DNA from: Streptomyces alanosinicus
Lineage (GTDB): Bacteria; Actinomycetota; Actinomycetes; Streptomycetales; Streptomycetaceae
Assembly: GCF_014650595.1 (NCBI RefSeq)
Contig: NZ_BMVG01000002.1
Coordinates: 124,001 to 188,000 of the forward strand
Direction of reading: 5' to 3'
Length of the DNA stretch: 64,000 bases
The position numbers and the translations under genes were made by a program. The notes beneath the pieces are model-generated. The model did no database searches and was not told where the DNA came from. It saw only the letters and a program-made list of their open reading frames with translations. Positions within the stretch are counted from its first letter, which is position 1. Each line of letters starts with the position of its first letter. Positions 51,322 to 58,529 of this stretch are shown here, piece after piece.

Positions 51322-52094
51322 ACAGGTTTCCAACTCTCCAATGCTGGCGCGAGCTTCCCGAACGCCTCGGTGAGGGCGGCGAGGGCGTCGCCGATGCGCC
51401 AGGCGGCACGGTCGCGCGGGCCGACCGGGTTGGAGACCGCGCGGATCTCCAGCACCGGCACCCCGTGGGCGGCGGCCGCCTCCGCCACCCCGAAGCCCTC
51501 CATGCCCTCGGCGAGCGCGCCCGGGTGCCGCTCCAGAAGGGTGGCGGCGCGGTCGGCGGTGCCGGTGACGGTGGAGACGGTCAGGACCGTGCCGGTGCGG
51601 GCGCCGGTCGCCTCGGCGACGGCGCGTACGGCCGAGGCCGGGGGGCGGTGGGTGATGGTCCCGAAGCCCAGTTCGGTGACCGGGAGAAAGCCGTCGGCGG
51701 TCTCGGCGCCCAGGTCGGCGACGGTGATCGCGTCGGCGACGACGAGCGAGCCGACGGGTGCCCCGGGCTGGAAGCCGCCGCCGATCCCGGCGCAGACGAC
51801 CAGGCCGTACCGGTCGCCTTGAAGGCCGGCCGCGGTCAGGGCGCCGGCGGTGGAGGCGGCGGCGAGGGCCGGACCGACACCGGCGGCGAGCAGATCGGGG
51901 CCCGCGCCGGTACGGCACAGCAGTGCGCCGGGGAGCCGTACCTCTCGCGCGGCCGTAGGGAATCGCCCGGCCGAGGGCAATCGCCCGGCCGTGGGGAACG
52001 CCCGTGCCACCGCGTCCCGTTCGGCCGGGACCGCGGTGGCGACGAGGATGCGCGCGGAGGCCGTGATCAGGCCTTCTTCAGCTTGAACGACCAC
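51318..52094 (-). CDS. mqnB: Futalosine hydrolase
   Basis: About 258 residues of the nucleoside phosphorylase/hydrolase fold. RILVATAVPAERDAVARAFP (about residues 14-33), GVGPALAAASTAGAL, CAGIGGGF, ALAEGMEGFGVAEAAAAHGVPVLEIRAVSNPVGPRDRAAW (nucleotide-binding and catalytic Glu) all match MqnB. It removes hypoxanthine from futalosine. The start is uncertain: the GTG at 52094 overlaps the upstream lipoprotein gene by 28 bases, and an in-frame CTG at 52070 would be non-standard. Confidence 0.9.
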   Translation of the reverse strand: MVVQAEEGLITASARILVATAVPAERDAVARAFPTAGRLPSAGRFPTAAREVRLPGALLCRTGAGPDLLAAGVGPALAAASTAGALTAAGLQGDRYGLVVCAGIGGGFQPGAPVGSLVVADAITVADLGAETADGFLPVTELGFGTITHRPPASAVRAVAEATGARTGTVLTVSTVTGTADRAATLLERHPGALAEGMEGFGVAEAAAAHGVPVLEIRAVSNPVGPRDRAAWRIGDALAALTEAFGKLAPALESWKPV

Positions 52095-52540
52095 ATGCCC
52101 TGGTTGGACTTCTCGCCCATGCGGATCGTGACGGTGTTGGTGTCGCCCTGGGTGCCGTACTGCTGGTTGAAGAACGCGCTGCCCGGGATGGTGCGGTAGG
52201 TCTTCTTGCTGACGTCGGTGAACTGCTGGCCGTTGACCAGGACGACCCAGCCGGCGTCCGCGATCTTCGGGTCGACTCCGAAGCGGACCGTCGCGTCCTG
52301 GTCGACCTTGATCGACTTGGCCTTGTCGATGTTCTTGATGCAGTTCGTCAGCGCCTTGGCGTCCAGCGCGTTGCCGTCGTTGTAGCACATGGCTTCGGAG
52401 TTGACCGAGCTTGTGCCGACGGTGACCGTCGCGACGGGCGTCGGCTTGTCGCAGGCGGACAGGGCGAGCAGTCCGGCGGAAACGAGGCCGGCGGCGGCGA
52501 CGGCGCGGCGGCGTCGCACAGCGGATTGCAGCGTGGTCAT
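52067..52540 (-). CDS. DUF2771 family lipoprotein
   Basis: About 157 residues. A type II signal peptide ends in the lipobox LLALSACDK (Cys at about residue 30). The mature domain (ATVTVGTSSVNSEAMCYNDG ... KIADAGWVVLVNGQQF ... GDTNTVTIRMGEKSNQGMWSFKLKKA) matches DUF2771, a conserved actinobacterial lipoprotein. Function is unknown. It overlaps mqnB by about 28 bases on the same strand, which suggests co-transcription. Confidence 0.86.
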   Translation of the reverse strand: MTTLQSAVRRRRAVAAAGLVSAGLLALSACDKPTPVATVTVGTSSVNSEAMCYNDGNALDAKALTNCIKNIDKAKSIKVDQDATVRFGVDPKIADAGWVVLVNGQQFTDVSKKTYRTIPGSAFFNQQYGTQGDTNTVTIRMGEKSNQGMWSFKLKKA

Positions 52541-52798
52541 GGCACGAAGGCTATCGGGCGCCCGGAGCCGTCCGCCCATGCGGGGTGCGGCGTGCCCGCT
52601 TCGTTACGCCAGCCGTGCCCCGCGCGGGGAAACCGTGTCCGGTTCGTTATGCCGGGGAGGTATCGGGGCAGGTGCCGGAGCGGGGGTCGGGCAGGTGCCG
52701 GGCGGGTGCCGGGGCAGGTCAGGCTGTACGGGGGTCGGTCAGGCCATACAGGGGTCGGTTAAGCCGTACGGGGGTTGGTGAAGCCGTACGGGGGCGGG
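52541..52798. other. Intergenic G-rich region
   Basis: 258 bases between the DUF2771 gene start and the MFS stop. The first 175 bases are GC-rich with imperfect GGGCAGGTGCCGG repeats; the rest is the 20-bp array listed separately. No gene or promoter is recognised. Confidence 0.5.
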
Positions 52799-52816
52799 TC
52801 AGGCCACGCGCGGGTG
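52717..52816. repeat. Five-copy 20-bp tandem array at the MFS stop codon
   Basis: Units of 20 bases such as GGTCAGGCTGTACGGGGGTC repeat at 52717, 52737, 52757, 52777 and 52797 with increasing drift. The last unit contains the MFS stop codon (52799-52801) and its final codons. Confidence 0.92.
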
Positions 52817-54271
52817 GGTGCGGCCGCCGTGCCGGGCCGAGGCGAGCAGTCCCTTCAGCGTGGTCAGCCAGCCGACGGCCACGAACGCCGCGCCGATCAG
52901 CAGGCCCAGCGTCCCGTTGAGCGGCAGCACGATGCCGACGGCGCCGCCGAACACCCAGGCCATCTGCAGCAGCGTCTCCGAGCGGGCGAACGCCGAGGTG
53001 CGCACCGACTCCGGCACGTCCCGCTGGATCAGCGCGTCCAGCGCCAGCTTGGCCAGCGCCTGGCCGAACCCGGCGACGGCGGCGAGGCAGGCCACCAGGA
53101 ACGCCCCGAAGAACACGGCGGCCACGATCCCCGTACCGAGCACGACCGCGACGACGGTCACGATGATGATCTCCGGGGCACGCGATCTCAGCCAGCCCCC
53201 GACGGCCGTCCCCAGCGCGTTGCCCACCCCGGCGGCGACACCGACTATCCCGAGCGAGACGGCCGCGCTCTCCCCGGTCAGCGGATGCTCGCGCAGCAGG
53301 AAGGCCAGGAAGAAGATCAGGAAGCCGGACAGACAGCGCAGGGCGGCGTTGGCGCCGAGCGCGTGGGTGACGGCCGGCCCCACGGTCCGCAGCCCCGGGC
53401 GCTTCCCCTGCTCCTTGCTTGGTTCCTTCCCCTGCTCCTTCCCCGGCTCCTCGCCTGGCTCTTTCCCCTGCGCCCGCTGCGCCTTCCTGCGGGGCCCGTG
53501 CAGATGCTGCTCGTCGGCCGCGAGCAGCGCCACGTCCTCGCCCCGGGCCGAGTCCACCTTGGGCGGCAGGGAGAACGACAGGAACGTTCCCCCGACGAAG
53601 ATCGCGAAGGCGCCGTACAGCGGCCAGGGATCACCGACCCGGTGCAGCCCGGCCGCGATCGGCGCGGCGATCCCGGTGGCCAGCAGCCCCGCGAGGGTGA
53701 CCCGCGAGTTGGCCTTCACCAGCGAGAACCGGGGCGGCAGCAGCCGTGGCACAACGGCACTGCGGACCACCCCGTACGCCTTCGAGGCGACCAGCACGCC
53801 CAGCGCGGCGGGATACAGCTCCAGGCTGCCGCTCGCCACGGCGCCCGAGATCACCAGCGCGAGCAGCGCACGGGCCAGCATGGCCCCGGCCATCGCGGCG
53901 CGCCGGCCGTGCGGCAGCCGGTCGAGCAGCGGGCCGATCACGGGCGCGAGGACGGTGAAGGGCGCCATGGTGATGGCGAGATACAGCGCGACCCGGCCCC
54001 GCGCCTCGTCGGTGGGTACGGAGAAGAACACGGTGGAGGCGAGCGCCACGGTGACCATGACATCGCCGGCGCCGTTCACCGCGTGCAGCTCGATCAGCTT
54101 GCCCAGGCCCGACTCACCCGCGCCATGCGCGTGCGTGGCCCTGCGGATGCCCCGGGCGGCCCCGGTGACCGGGAAGTGCAGGGCACGCCCGACGGACCGG
54201 ACGGCGCCGCCGACCCGGCTCGCACCGCCACCCCGAACACCACGCCTGTCCGCGGTCGCCACGTGCTTCAT
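52799..54271 (-). CDS. MFS transporter with a charged low-complexity insert
   Basis: 490 residues with about 12 transmembrane helices. The N-terminal half has DRLPHGRRAAMAGAMLARALLALV (about residues 110-133, MFS motif A-like). Between the halves lies a Lys/Glu/Pro-rich loop of about 35 residues (KEPGEEPGKEQGKEPSKEQGK) encoded by imperfect CCTTCCCCTGCTCC repeats. A 60-residue basic cytoplasmic N-terminus precedes the first helix. It is a drug or metabolite exporter-like permease of unknown substrate, upstream of no obvious partner. Confidence 0.82.
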   Translation of the reverse strand: MKHVATADRRGVRGGGASRVGGAVRSVGRALHFPVTGAARGIRRATHAHGAGESGLGKLIELHAVNGAGDVMVTVALASTVFFSVPTDEARGRVALYLAITMAPFTVLAPVIGPLLDRLPHGRRAAMAGAMLARALLALVISGAVASGSLELYPAALGVLVASKAYGVVRSAVVPRLLPPRFSLVKANSRVTLAGLLATGIAAPIAAGLHRVGDPWPLYGAFAIFVGGTFLSFSLPPKVDSARGEDVALLAADEQHLHGPRRKAQRAQGKEPGEEPGKEQGKEPSKEQGKRPGLRTVGPAVTHALGANAALRCLSGFLIFFLAFLLREHPLTGESAAVSLGIVGVAAGVGNALGTAVGGWLRSRAPEIIIVTVVAVVLGTGIVAAVFFGAFLVACLAAVAGFGQALAKLALDALIQRDVPESVRTSAFARSETLLQMAWVFGGAVGIVLPLNGTLGLLIGAAFVAVGWLTTLKGLLASARHGGRTHPRVA

Positions 54272-54583
54272 AGTGCCCTGAGAAGCGGCCGGATAGTGCG
54301 GTACGGCGCGGATGACGGCGAACCGTGCCCGTGATCACATCCGTCCCGCCCGCCGACGGTCCGATGGTCATCGGCGAGCGGATGGGAGACAATGCCGCGT
54401 AGCGGCGACGAATCCCATTCGGTGTAGCGTGCGTATCTCAGCCATAACGCAGAATGGATGGCAGAGGTGCGCCCGAGCGCGATCGCAAGCAGACGTCGAT
54501 GCGGCCCCAAGGTCCGCTCCGTCCGCTTCACCGCCTTCAGGCAGCCGCACTCGACGAGACGGCGTAGGAGAGAAGCGATACCT
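54272..54583. promoter_or_regulatory. Divergent promoter region (MFS/DUF3027)
   Basis: 312 bases between divergent starts. It is AT-richer near 54360-54460 (TGGGAGACAATGCC, ATCCCATTCGG, CAGCCATAACG), with TGGGA and TCCCA flanking a 30-base segment. No known operator or gene is recognised. Confidence 0.4.
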
Positions 54584-55510
54584 GTGAGCGCAGCGACAAC
54601 GCGAAGCCGCACCCCCGACCGTCTGTGTGCCGAGGCGGTCGACCTCGCCCGCGGCGCCGCCGAGGAGGCCGCCGCGCCCGGCGTGGTCGGCGAGCACGCC
54701 GGCCTGCTCTCCGAGGGCGACCGTGTTGTCACGCACTTCTTCGAGTGCAAAGAGCCGGGCTACCGCGGCTGGCGCTGGGCGGTGACCGTGGCCCGCGCCT
54801 CCCGCGCCAAGGTCGTCACGCTCGACGAGGTGGTCCTGCTGCCCGGCCCGGACGCCCTGCTCGCCCCCGAGTGGGTGCCGTGGAGCGAGCGGCTGCGCCC
54901 CGGTGACCTCGGGCCCGGCGATCTGCTCCCCACGGACCAGGAGGACCTGCGTCTGGAGCCCGGCTACAGCGGCGAGGAGGAGCCGCTGCCGACCTCGGCG
55001 GTCTCGCACGAGATGGCGGAGCTGGCGGAGGCGGAGGACGCCGACGTCACCCCCGGCACCCCGGCCGTCCAGCCCATGGTCCCCTCCCGGGGCTCGATCG
55101 CCGCCGTCGCCGAGGAACTGGGCATGCGCCGCGCCCGTGTGCTGTCCCGCTACGGCCTCCATGTCGCGGCGGACCGCTGGGAGGAGTCGTACGGCCCCCA
55201 GACGCCGATGGCCCAGGCCGCCCCGGCGACCTGTCTGACCTGTGGCTTCCTGAGCCCCATCGGCGGCTCCCTCGGCCAGGCCTTCGGCGTGTGCGCCAAT
55301 GAGTTCTCCCCGGCCGACGGCCGTGTGGTCTCCTTCGCCTACGGCTGCGGCGGCCACTCGGAGGCCGCGGTCATGCCGAAGCCTCCGCAGCCGGCCCCGC
55401 CGGTCATCGACGAGACCAGGGTCGACCCCTTCCCGCTCCGCCCCGCCCGCGACTCCGGCTCGGTCCCGGAGGCGGGCGACGAGGAGACGGCGGAGCTGGG
55501 CCACTCCTGA
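54584..55510 (+). CDS. DUF3027 family protein
   Basis: About 308 residues, conserved across actinobacteria. DRLCAEAVDLARGAAEEAAAPGVVGEH and THFFECKEPGYRGWRWAVTVARASRAKVVTLDEVVLLPGPDALLAPEWVPWSERLRPGDL are the family core. A C-terminal zinc-like region has CLTCGFLSPIGGSLGQAFGVCANEFSPADGRVVSFAYGCGGHSE (four Cys). Function is unknown. The GTG at 54584 has GGAGAG about 12 bases upstream. The stop lies within the first unit of a 19-bp repeat. Confidence 0.88.
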   Translation: MSAATTRSRTPDRLCAEAVDLARGAAEEAAAPGVVGEHAGLLSEGDRVVTHFFECKEPGYRGWRWAVTVARASRAKVVTLDEVVLLPGPDALLAPEWVPWSERLRPGDLGPGDLLPTDQEDLRLEPGYSGEEEPLPTSAVSHEMAELAEAEDADVTPGTPAVQPMVPSRGSIAAVAEELGMRRARVLSRYGLHVAADRWEESYGPQTPMAQAAPATCLTCGFLSPIGGSLGQAFGVCANEFSPADGRVVSFAYGCGGHSEAAVMPKPPQPAPPVIDETRVDPFPLRPARDSGSVPEAGDEETAELGHS

Positions 55511-55557
55511 GCCACCGGACCACTCCTGAGTCACCGGGCCACTCCTGAGCCGGCGTC
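55501..55557. repeat. 19-bp tandem repeat over the DUF3027 stop codon
   Basis: CCACTCCTGAGCCACCGGA and CCACTCCTGAGTCACCGGG are tandem 19-base copies at 55501 and 55520, followed by a third partial unit. The first contains the stop codon TGA, so the gene's last bases are duplicated downstream. Confidence 0.88.
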
Positions 55558-55777
55558 ACCGGGTCCAACGGCGGCCCTCAGGGGCCCAGTTGCCCGGCGA
55601 AAAAGCCGGTCGGCGGGCTGATGGGCGGGCCGTTGGGAGGGCCGCCAACCGCTGACCGGATGAAACGGACTGCTCCATACGGGGGTTCGCGCGCGTTCGT
55701 CGGCCATGGCGGGGGGCCCGCTCCTCGATCATCGCCGGGGCCGGCGCTGGGCCGGCCGCGAGGCGAGGAGTGGCCCG

Positions 55778-56821
55778 ATGCCGGACCGCAGTGTGTCCCG
55801 AAGCCGGAGTGTTTCCCCGAGACCGTCGAACCGTGTGTCCCCGAGACGGTCGAACCGGTGGCGCGGCGGCCTGGCCGCGCTCTGCGCGGGGCTCGCCCTG
55901 GCGCTGGGCGCGGGCCAGGGCGTGGCAGCGGCGGCGGGGACCCCCGAGCCCCCGGCCCCCCGGGGCAAGATCCTCACCGCCCCCCTGGCGGCGGTCGGGG
56001 GCCTGGTCCACCCGGACGACCCGCCGGCCGGAGCCAACGACTTCAACTGCAAGCCCACGAAGGCACACCCGCGCCCGGTCGTCCTGCTCCACGGCACCTG
56101 GGCGAACGCCTACGACAACTGGGCCCTGATGTCCCCGTACCTCAAGCAGCTCGGCTACTGCGTCTTCGCCGCCGAGTACGGCGGGACACCCGGCAACCCG
56201 GTCAAGGCGACCGCCCACGTCCCGGTGTCCGCGGGCCAGATCGCCGACTTCGTCGACCGTGTCCTGAAGGCGACCGGCGCCCACCAGGTCGACCTCGTCG
56301 GGCATTCCCAGGGCGGCGGTGTCACCCCCCGCTGGTATCTGCGGTTCGCGGGCGGCACGGACCCCGCGCACCCGGAACGGAACAAGGTGCACAGCCTCGT
56401 CGGACTGGCCCCGTCCAACCACGGCACGACCGGCTCCGGCCTCGGCACCCTGACCACGAAGCTGGGCCTCAACAAGCCCGTGTCGCTGGTCCTCGGCGAG
56501 GCGTACGAGGACCAGCTGGTCGGCTCCGAGGTCAACACGACGCTGGACCGGGACGGGGACACCCAGCCCGGGGTCGACTACACCGTCATCGCCACCAAGC
56601 TCGACGAGGTCGTCACTCCCTACACGCACCAGTTCCTGAAGGCGGGCCCGAAGGCCACCGTCAAGAACATCACCATCCAGGACATCTGCCCGAGGGACCT
56701 CTCCGAGCACGTCGCCATGGCGTACGACTCCAACGCCGCCCAACTCGTCCGCAACGCCCTGGACCCGGCCCACGCCAAGCCGGTCGACTGCGGTCTGACG
56801 TTGCCCGTCCTGGGCGGCTGA
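55778..56821 (+). CDS. Secreted alpha/beta hydrolase, lipase type
   Basis: About 347 residues. A long Arg/Ser-rich n-region (about residues 1-27) with a 24-bp DNA repeat precedes a hydrophobic core ending GQGVAAAAG (cleavage near residue 53). The mature enzyme has VVLLHGTWANAYDNW (oxyanion-hole HG), nucleophile elbow VGHSQGGGV, and a plausible His in LSEHVAMAYD and Asp in TKLDEVVTPY. It resembles the Streptomyces class I.7-like lipases that hydrolyse triglycerides outside the cell. GAGGAG lies 8 bases before the ATG. Confidence 0.9.
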   Translation: MPDRSVSRSRSVSPRPSNRVSPRRSNRWRGGLAALCAGLALALGAGQGVAAAAGTPEPPAPRGKILTAPLAAVGGLVHPDDPPAGANDFNCKPTKAHPRPVVLLHGTWANAYDNWALMSPYLKQLGYCVFAAEYGGTPGNPVKATAHVPVSAGQIADFVDRVLKATGAHQVDLVGHSQGGGVTPRWYLRFAGGTDPAHPERNKVHSLVGLAPSNHGTTGSGLGTLTTKLGLNKPVSLVLGEAYEDQLVGSEVNTTLDRDGDTQPGVDYTVIATKLDEVVTPYTHQFLKAGPKATVKNITIQDICPRDLSEHVAMAYDSNAAQLVRNALDPAHAKPVDCGLTLPVLGG

Positions 56822-56837
56822 CACAGGTCCGGACAGG

Positions 56838-56868
56838 CCCTCGCCGGGATCGCTACTCCCGGCGAGGG
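56838..56868. terminator. Terminator between lipase and HATPase genes
   Basis: CCCTCGCCGGGA, a 7-base loop and TCCCGGCGAGGG form a perfect 12-bp stem 17 bases after the lipase stop. The right arm lies inside the last codons of the convergent HATPase gene (stop at 56853). Confidence 0.82.
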
Positions 56869-57323
56869 TCTCGGCATTTCTGCGGCGCCGGAAGGCATAG
56901 CTCGGCCCAGACGGTCTTGCGCGGGAAGCGGCCCTCGCTGACGTCCCAGCGATCCGCGAGCGCGTCCACGAGGAGGAGACCACGACCGGACTCGGCCCGC
57001 GCGTCCGGCTCCTGAAGCCTGGGCAGCCGGTCACCGCGCGTGTCGGTGACCTCGATCCGCAGGGTGGGGCCGACGACGTAGAGCGTGACCCGGAAGCTAC
57101 GACCGGGCAGGCGGCCATGGGTCGCGGCGTTGGCCGCCAGCTCGGCCACGATCAGCGTCGCGGGGTCCGTCGGAAGCCCCCAGCTCCGGAGCTGGTCCGC
57201 CGCGAGCAGCCGGGCCAGCCGGGCACCGCGCGGAGTGGAGGACAACAGGACGGTGAAGTTCGGGATGCCGCCGTCGAGTTGGGGCTGGGGCGGGGGCTCG
57301 GTCTCGGCGATTTTCTGATTCAC
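56853..57323 (-). CDS. Anti-sigma-factor-like HATPase (RsbW family, WhiJ-cluster type)
   Basis: 156 residues. The HATPase_c fold is seen in LIVAELAANAATHGRLPGRSFRVTLY (N box, about residues 57-82), VTDTRGDRLPRL (G1) and SGRGLLLVDALADRWDVSE (G2). Proteins of this size usually bind and inhibit a sigma or regulatory partner, phosphorylating an anti-sigma antagonist. The start is GTG. It is divergent from the XRE regulator gene, in the arrangement typical of Streptomyces WhiJ/AbaA-like trios. Confidence 0.9.
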   Translation of the reverse strand: MNQKIAETEPPPQPQLDGGIPNFTVLLSSTPRGARLARLLAADQLRSWGLPTDPATLIVAELAANAATHGRLPGRSFRVTLYVVGPTLRIEVTDTRGDRLPRLQEPDARAESGRGLLLVDALADRWDVSEGRFPRKTVWAELCLPAPQKCRDPRRE

Positions 57324-57429
57324 GTCACTCAGAGTGGCCGGTGATGCTTACCGTGGTGAGTAACTACGCCGTTGCGTACCGTCACTGTCCGGTGGTTCTC
57401 CGGCGTGTCGGGGCTTGTCAGGAGGGGCG

Positions 57430-58290
57430 ATGTCGGACGAACTCAAGGGCGAGGCGGACGAGCCGGGCTGGGAGGTGGATCCGGACGACGAGTGGGGCAT
57501 CGCGGTCATCGCCATGGTGGGGCGTCAGCTGAAACTGCGGCGCGAGGCTGTGGGAATGAAGGCCGCGGACTTCGGCAAGGCCATCGGCTACGGCGAGGAC
57601 CTGGTCTACAAGATCGAGGGCGGCCAGCGGATTCCCCGACCGGAGTATCTGGACAAGGCCGACAAGGTGTTGGGGGCGGGCGGGCTGATCTCGGCGACGA
57701 GGGAGGACGTGGCCAAGGTCCGGTATCCCAAGAAGGTGCGGGCTCTGGCGGAGTCCGAGGGCAAGGCGGTCGAGATTGGCGTGTACGAGACCAGCAACAT
57801 CCCTGGACTGCTGCAGACACTCGAACATGCGCGAGCGTTGCTGGAGTGTTGGCTCCCCGCCTACTCACCGGAGGACTTAGAACGACGAGTTGCCGCCCGC
57901 ATGGCCAGGCAGTCCATTTTCGAGCGGTCGCCTGCTCCGGCCCTCGGGTTCGTCCTGGAGGAGGCGACCCTGCGCCGCAAGGTCGGGGGCACAATGGTGC
58001 GGCGACAGCAGTTCGAGCGCCTGCTGGAGGTGGGGCGGTTGAACAACGTCACGCTTCAAGTGATGCCGCTGGACAGCCCGTCACACCCCGGCATGAGCGG
58101 CAGGATCGAGTTGTTGAAGTTCGAGGACGGCACGGCAGTGGGACGCGCTGACGGCGCTTTCAATGGGCGCCCGATCTCGAACCTCAAGGAACTGCGGATT
58201 CTTGAACTGCGGTACGGGACCATCCGGGCTCAGGCACTTCCACCCGGGGAGTCACTGGCCCTCATCGAACAACTGCTGGGAGAAACATGA
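57430..58290 (+). CDS. XRE-family regulator with DUF5753 domain (WhiJ-like)
   Basis: 286 residues. An N-terminal helix-turn-helix (GRQLKLRREAVGMKAADFGKAIGYGEDLVYKIEGGQRIPR, about residues 36-75) is joined to a DUF5753 domain (about 105-280; ETSNIPGLLQTLEHARALL and VMPLDSPSHPGMSGRIELLKF). This is the WhiJ-type architecture controlling development or antibiotic production. The ATG at 57430 follows GGAGGGG. Its stop overlaps the DUF397 start (ATGA), so the two are co-translated. Confidence 0.93.
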   Translation: MSDELKGEADEPGWEVDPDDEWGIAVIAMVGRQLKLRREAVGMKAADFGKAIGYGEDLVYKIEGGQRIPRPEYLDKADKVLGAGGLISATREDVAKVRYPKKVRALAESEGKAVEIGVYETSNIPGLLQTLEHARALLECWLPAYSPEDLERRVAARMARQSIFERSPAPALGFVLEEATLRRKVGGTMVRRQQFERLLEVGRLNNVTLQVMPLDSPSHPGMSGRIELLKFEDGTAVGRADGAFNGRPISNLKELRILELRYGTIRAQALPPGESLALIEQLLGET

Positions 58291-58529
58291 AGCTGGAGTG
58301 GTTCAAGAGCAGCTACAGCAGCGGCCCCGACGGCGACTCCTGCGTCGAAGTGGCCCTGGAGTGGTTCAAAAGCAGCCATAGCAGCGGCAACGACGGCAAC
58401 TCCTGCGTCGAGATCGCGATAGCCCCCCGCACCATCCACGTCCGCGACTCCAAGCACACCGCAGGCCCCCGGCTCGCGCTCACGCCGGACGCCTGGTCCG
58501 ACTTCGTGTCGTACGCGTCCGGGGACTGA
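58287..58529 (+). CDS. DUF397 (BldB-family) protein with an internal tandem duplication
   Basis: 80 residues. Residues 3-23 (LEWFKSSYSSGPDGDSCVEV) and 24-44 (LEWFKSSHSSGNDGNSCVEI) are near-identical copies, encoded by a 63-base tandem repeat. A normal DUF397 C-terminus follows: HVRDSKHTAGPRLALTPDAWSDFVSYASG. DUF397 proteins are antitoxin- or co-regulator-like partners of WhiJ-type XRE proteins. The doubled N-terminus is unusual. The 3' end overlaps the DUF6177 gene on the opposite strand by 50 bases. Confidence 0.93.
   Translation: MKLEWFKSSYSSGPDGDSCVEVALEWFKSSHSSGNDGNSCVEIAIAPRTIHVRDSKHTAGPRLALTPDAWSDFVSYASGD
58293..58418 (+). repeat. 63-bp tandem duplication inside the DUF397 gene
   Basis: 58293-58355 and 58356-58418 are in-frame direct repeats of 21 codons each with about a dozen differences. 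Divergence at third positions and a few codons indicates an old, maintained duplication. Confidence 0.95.
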
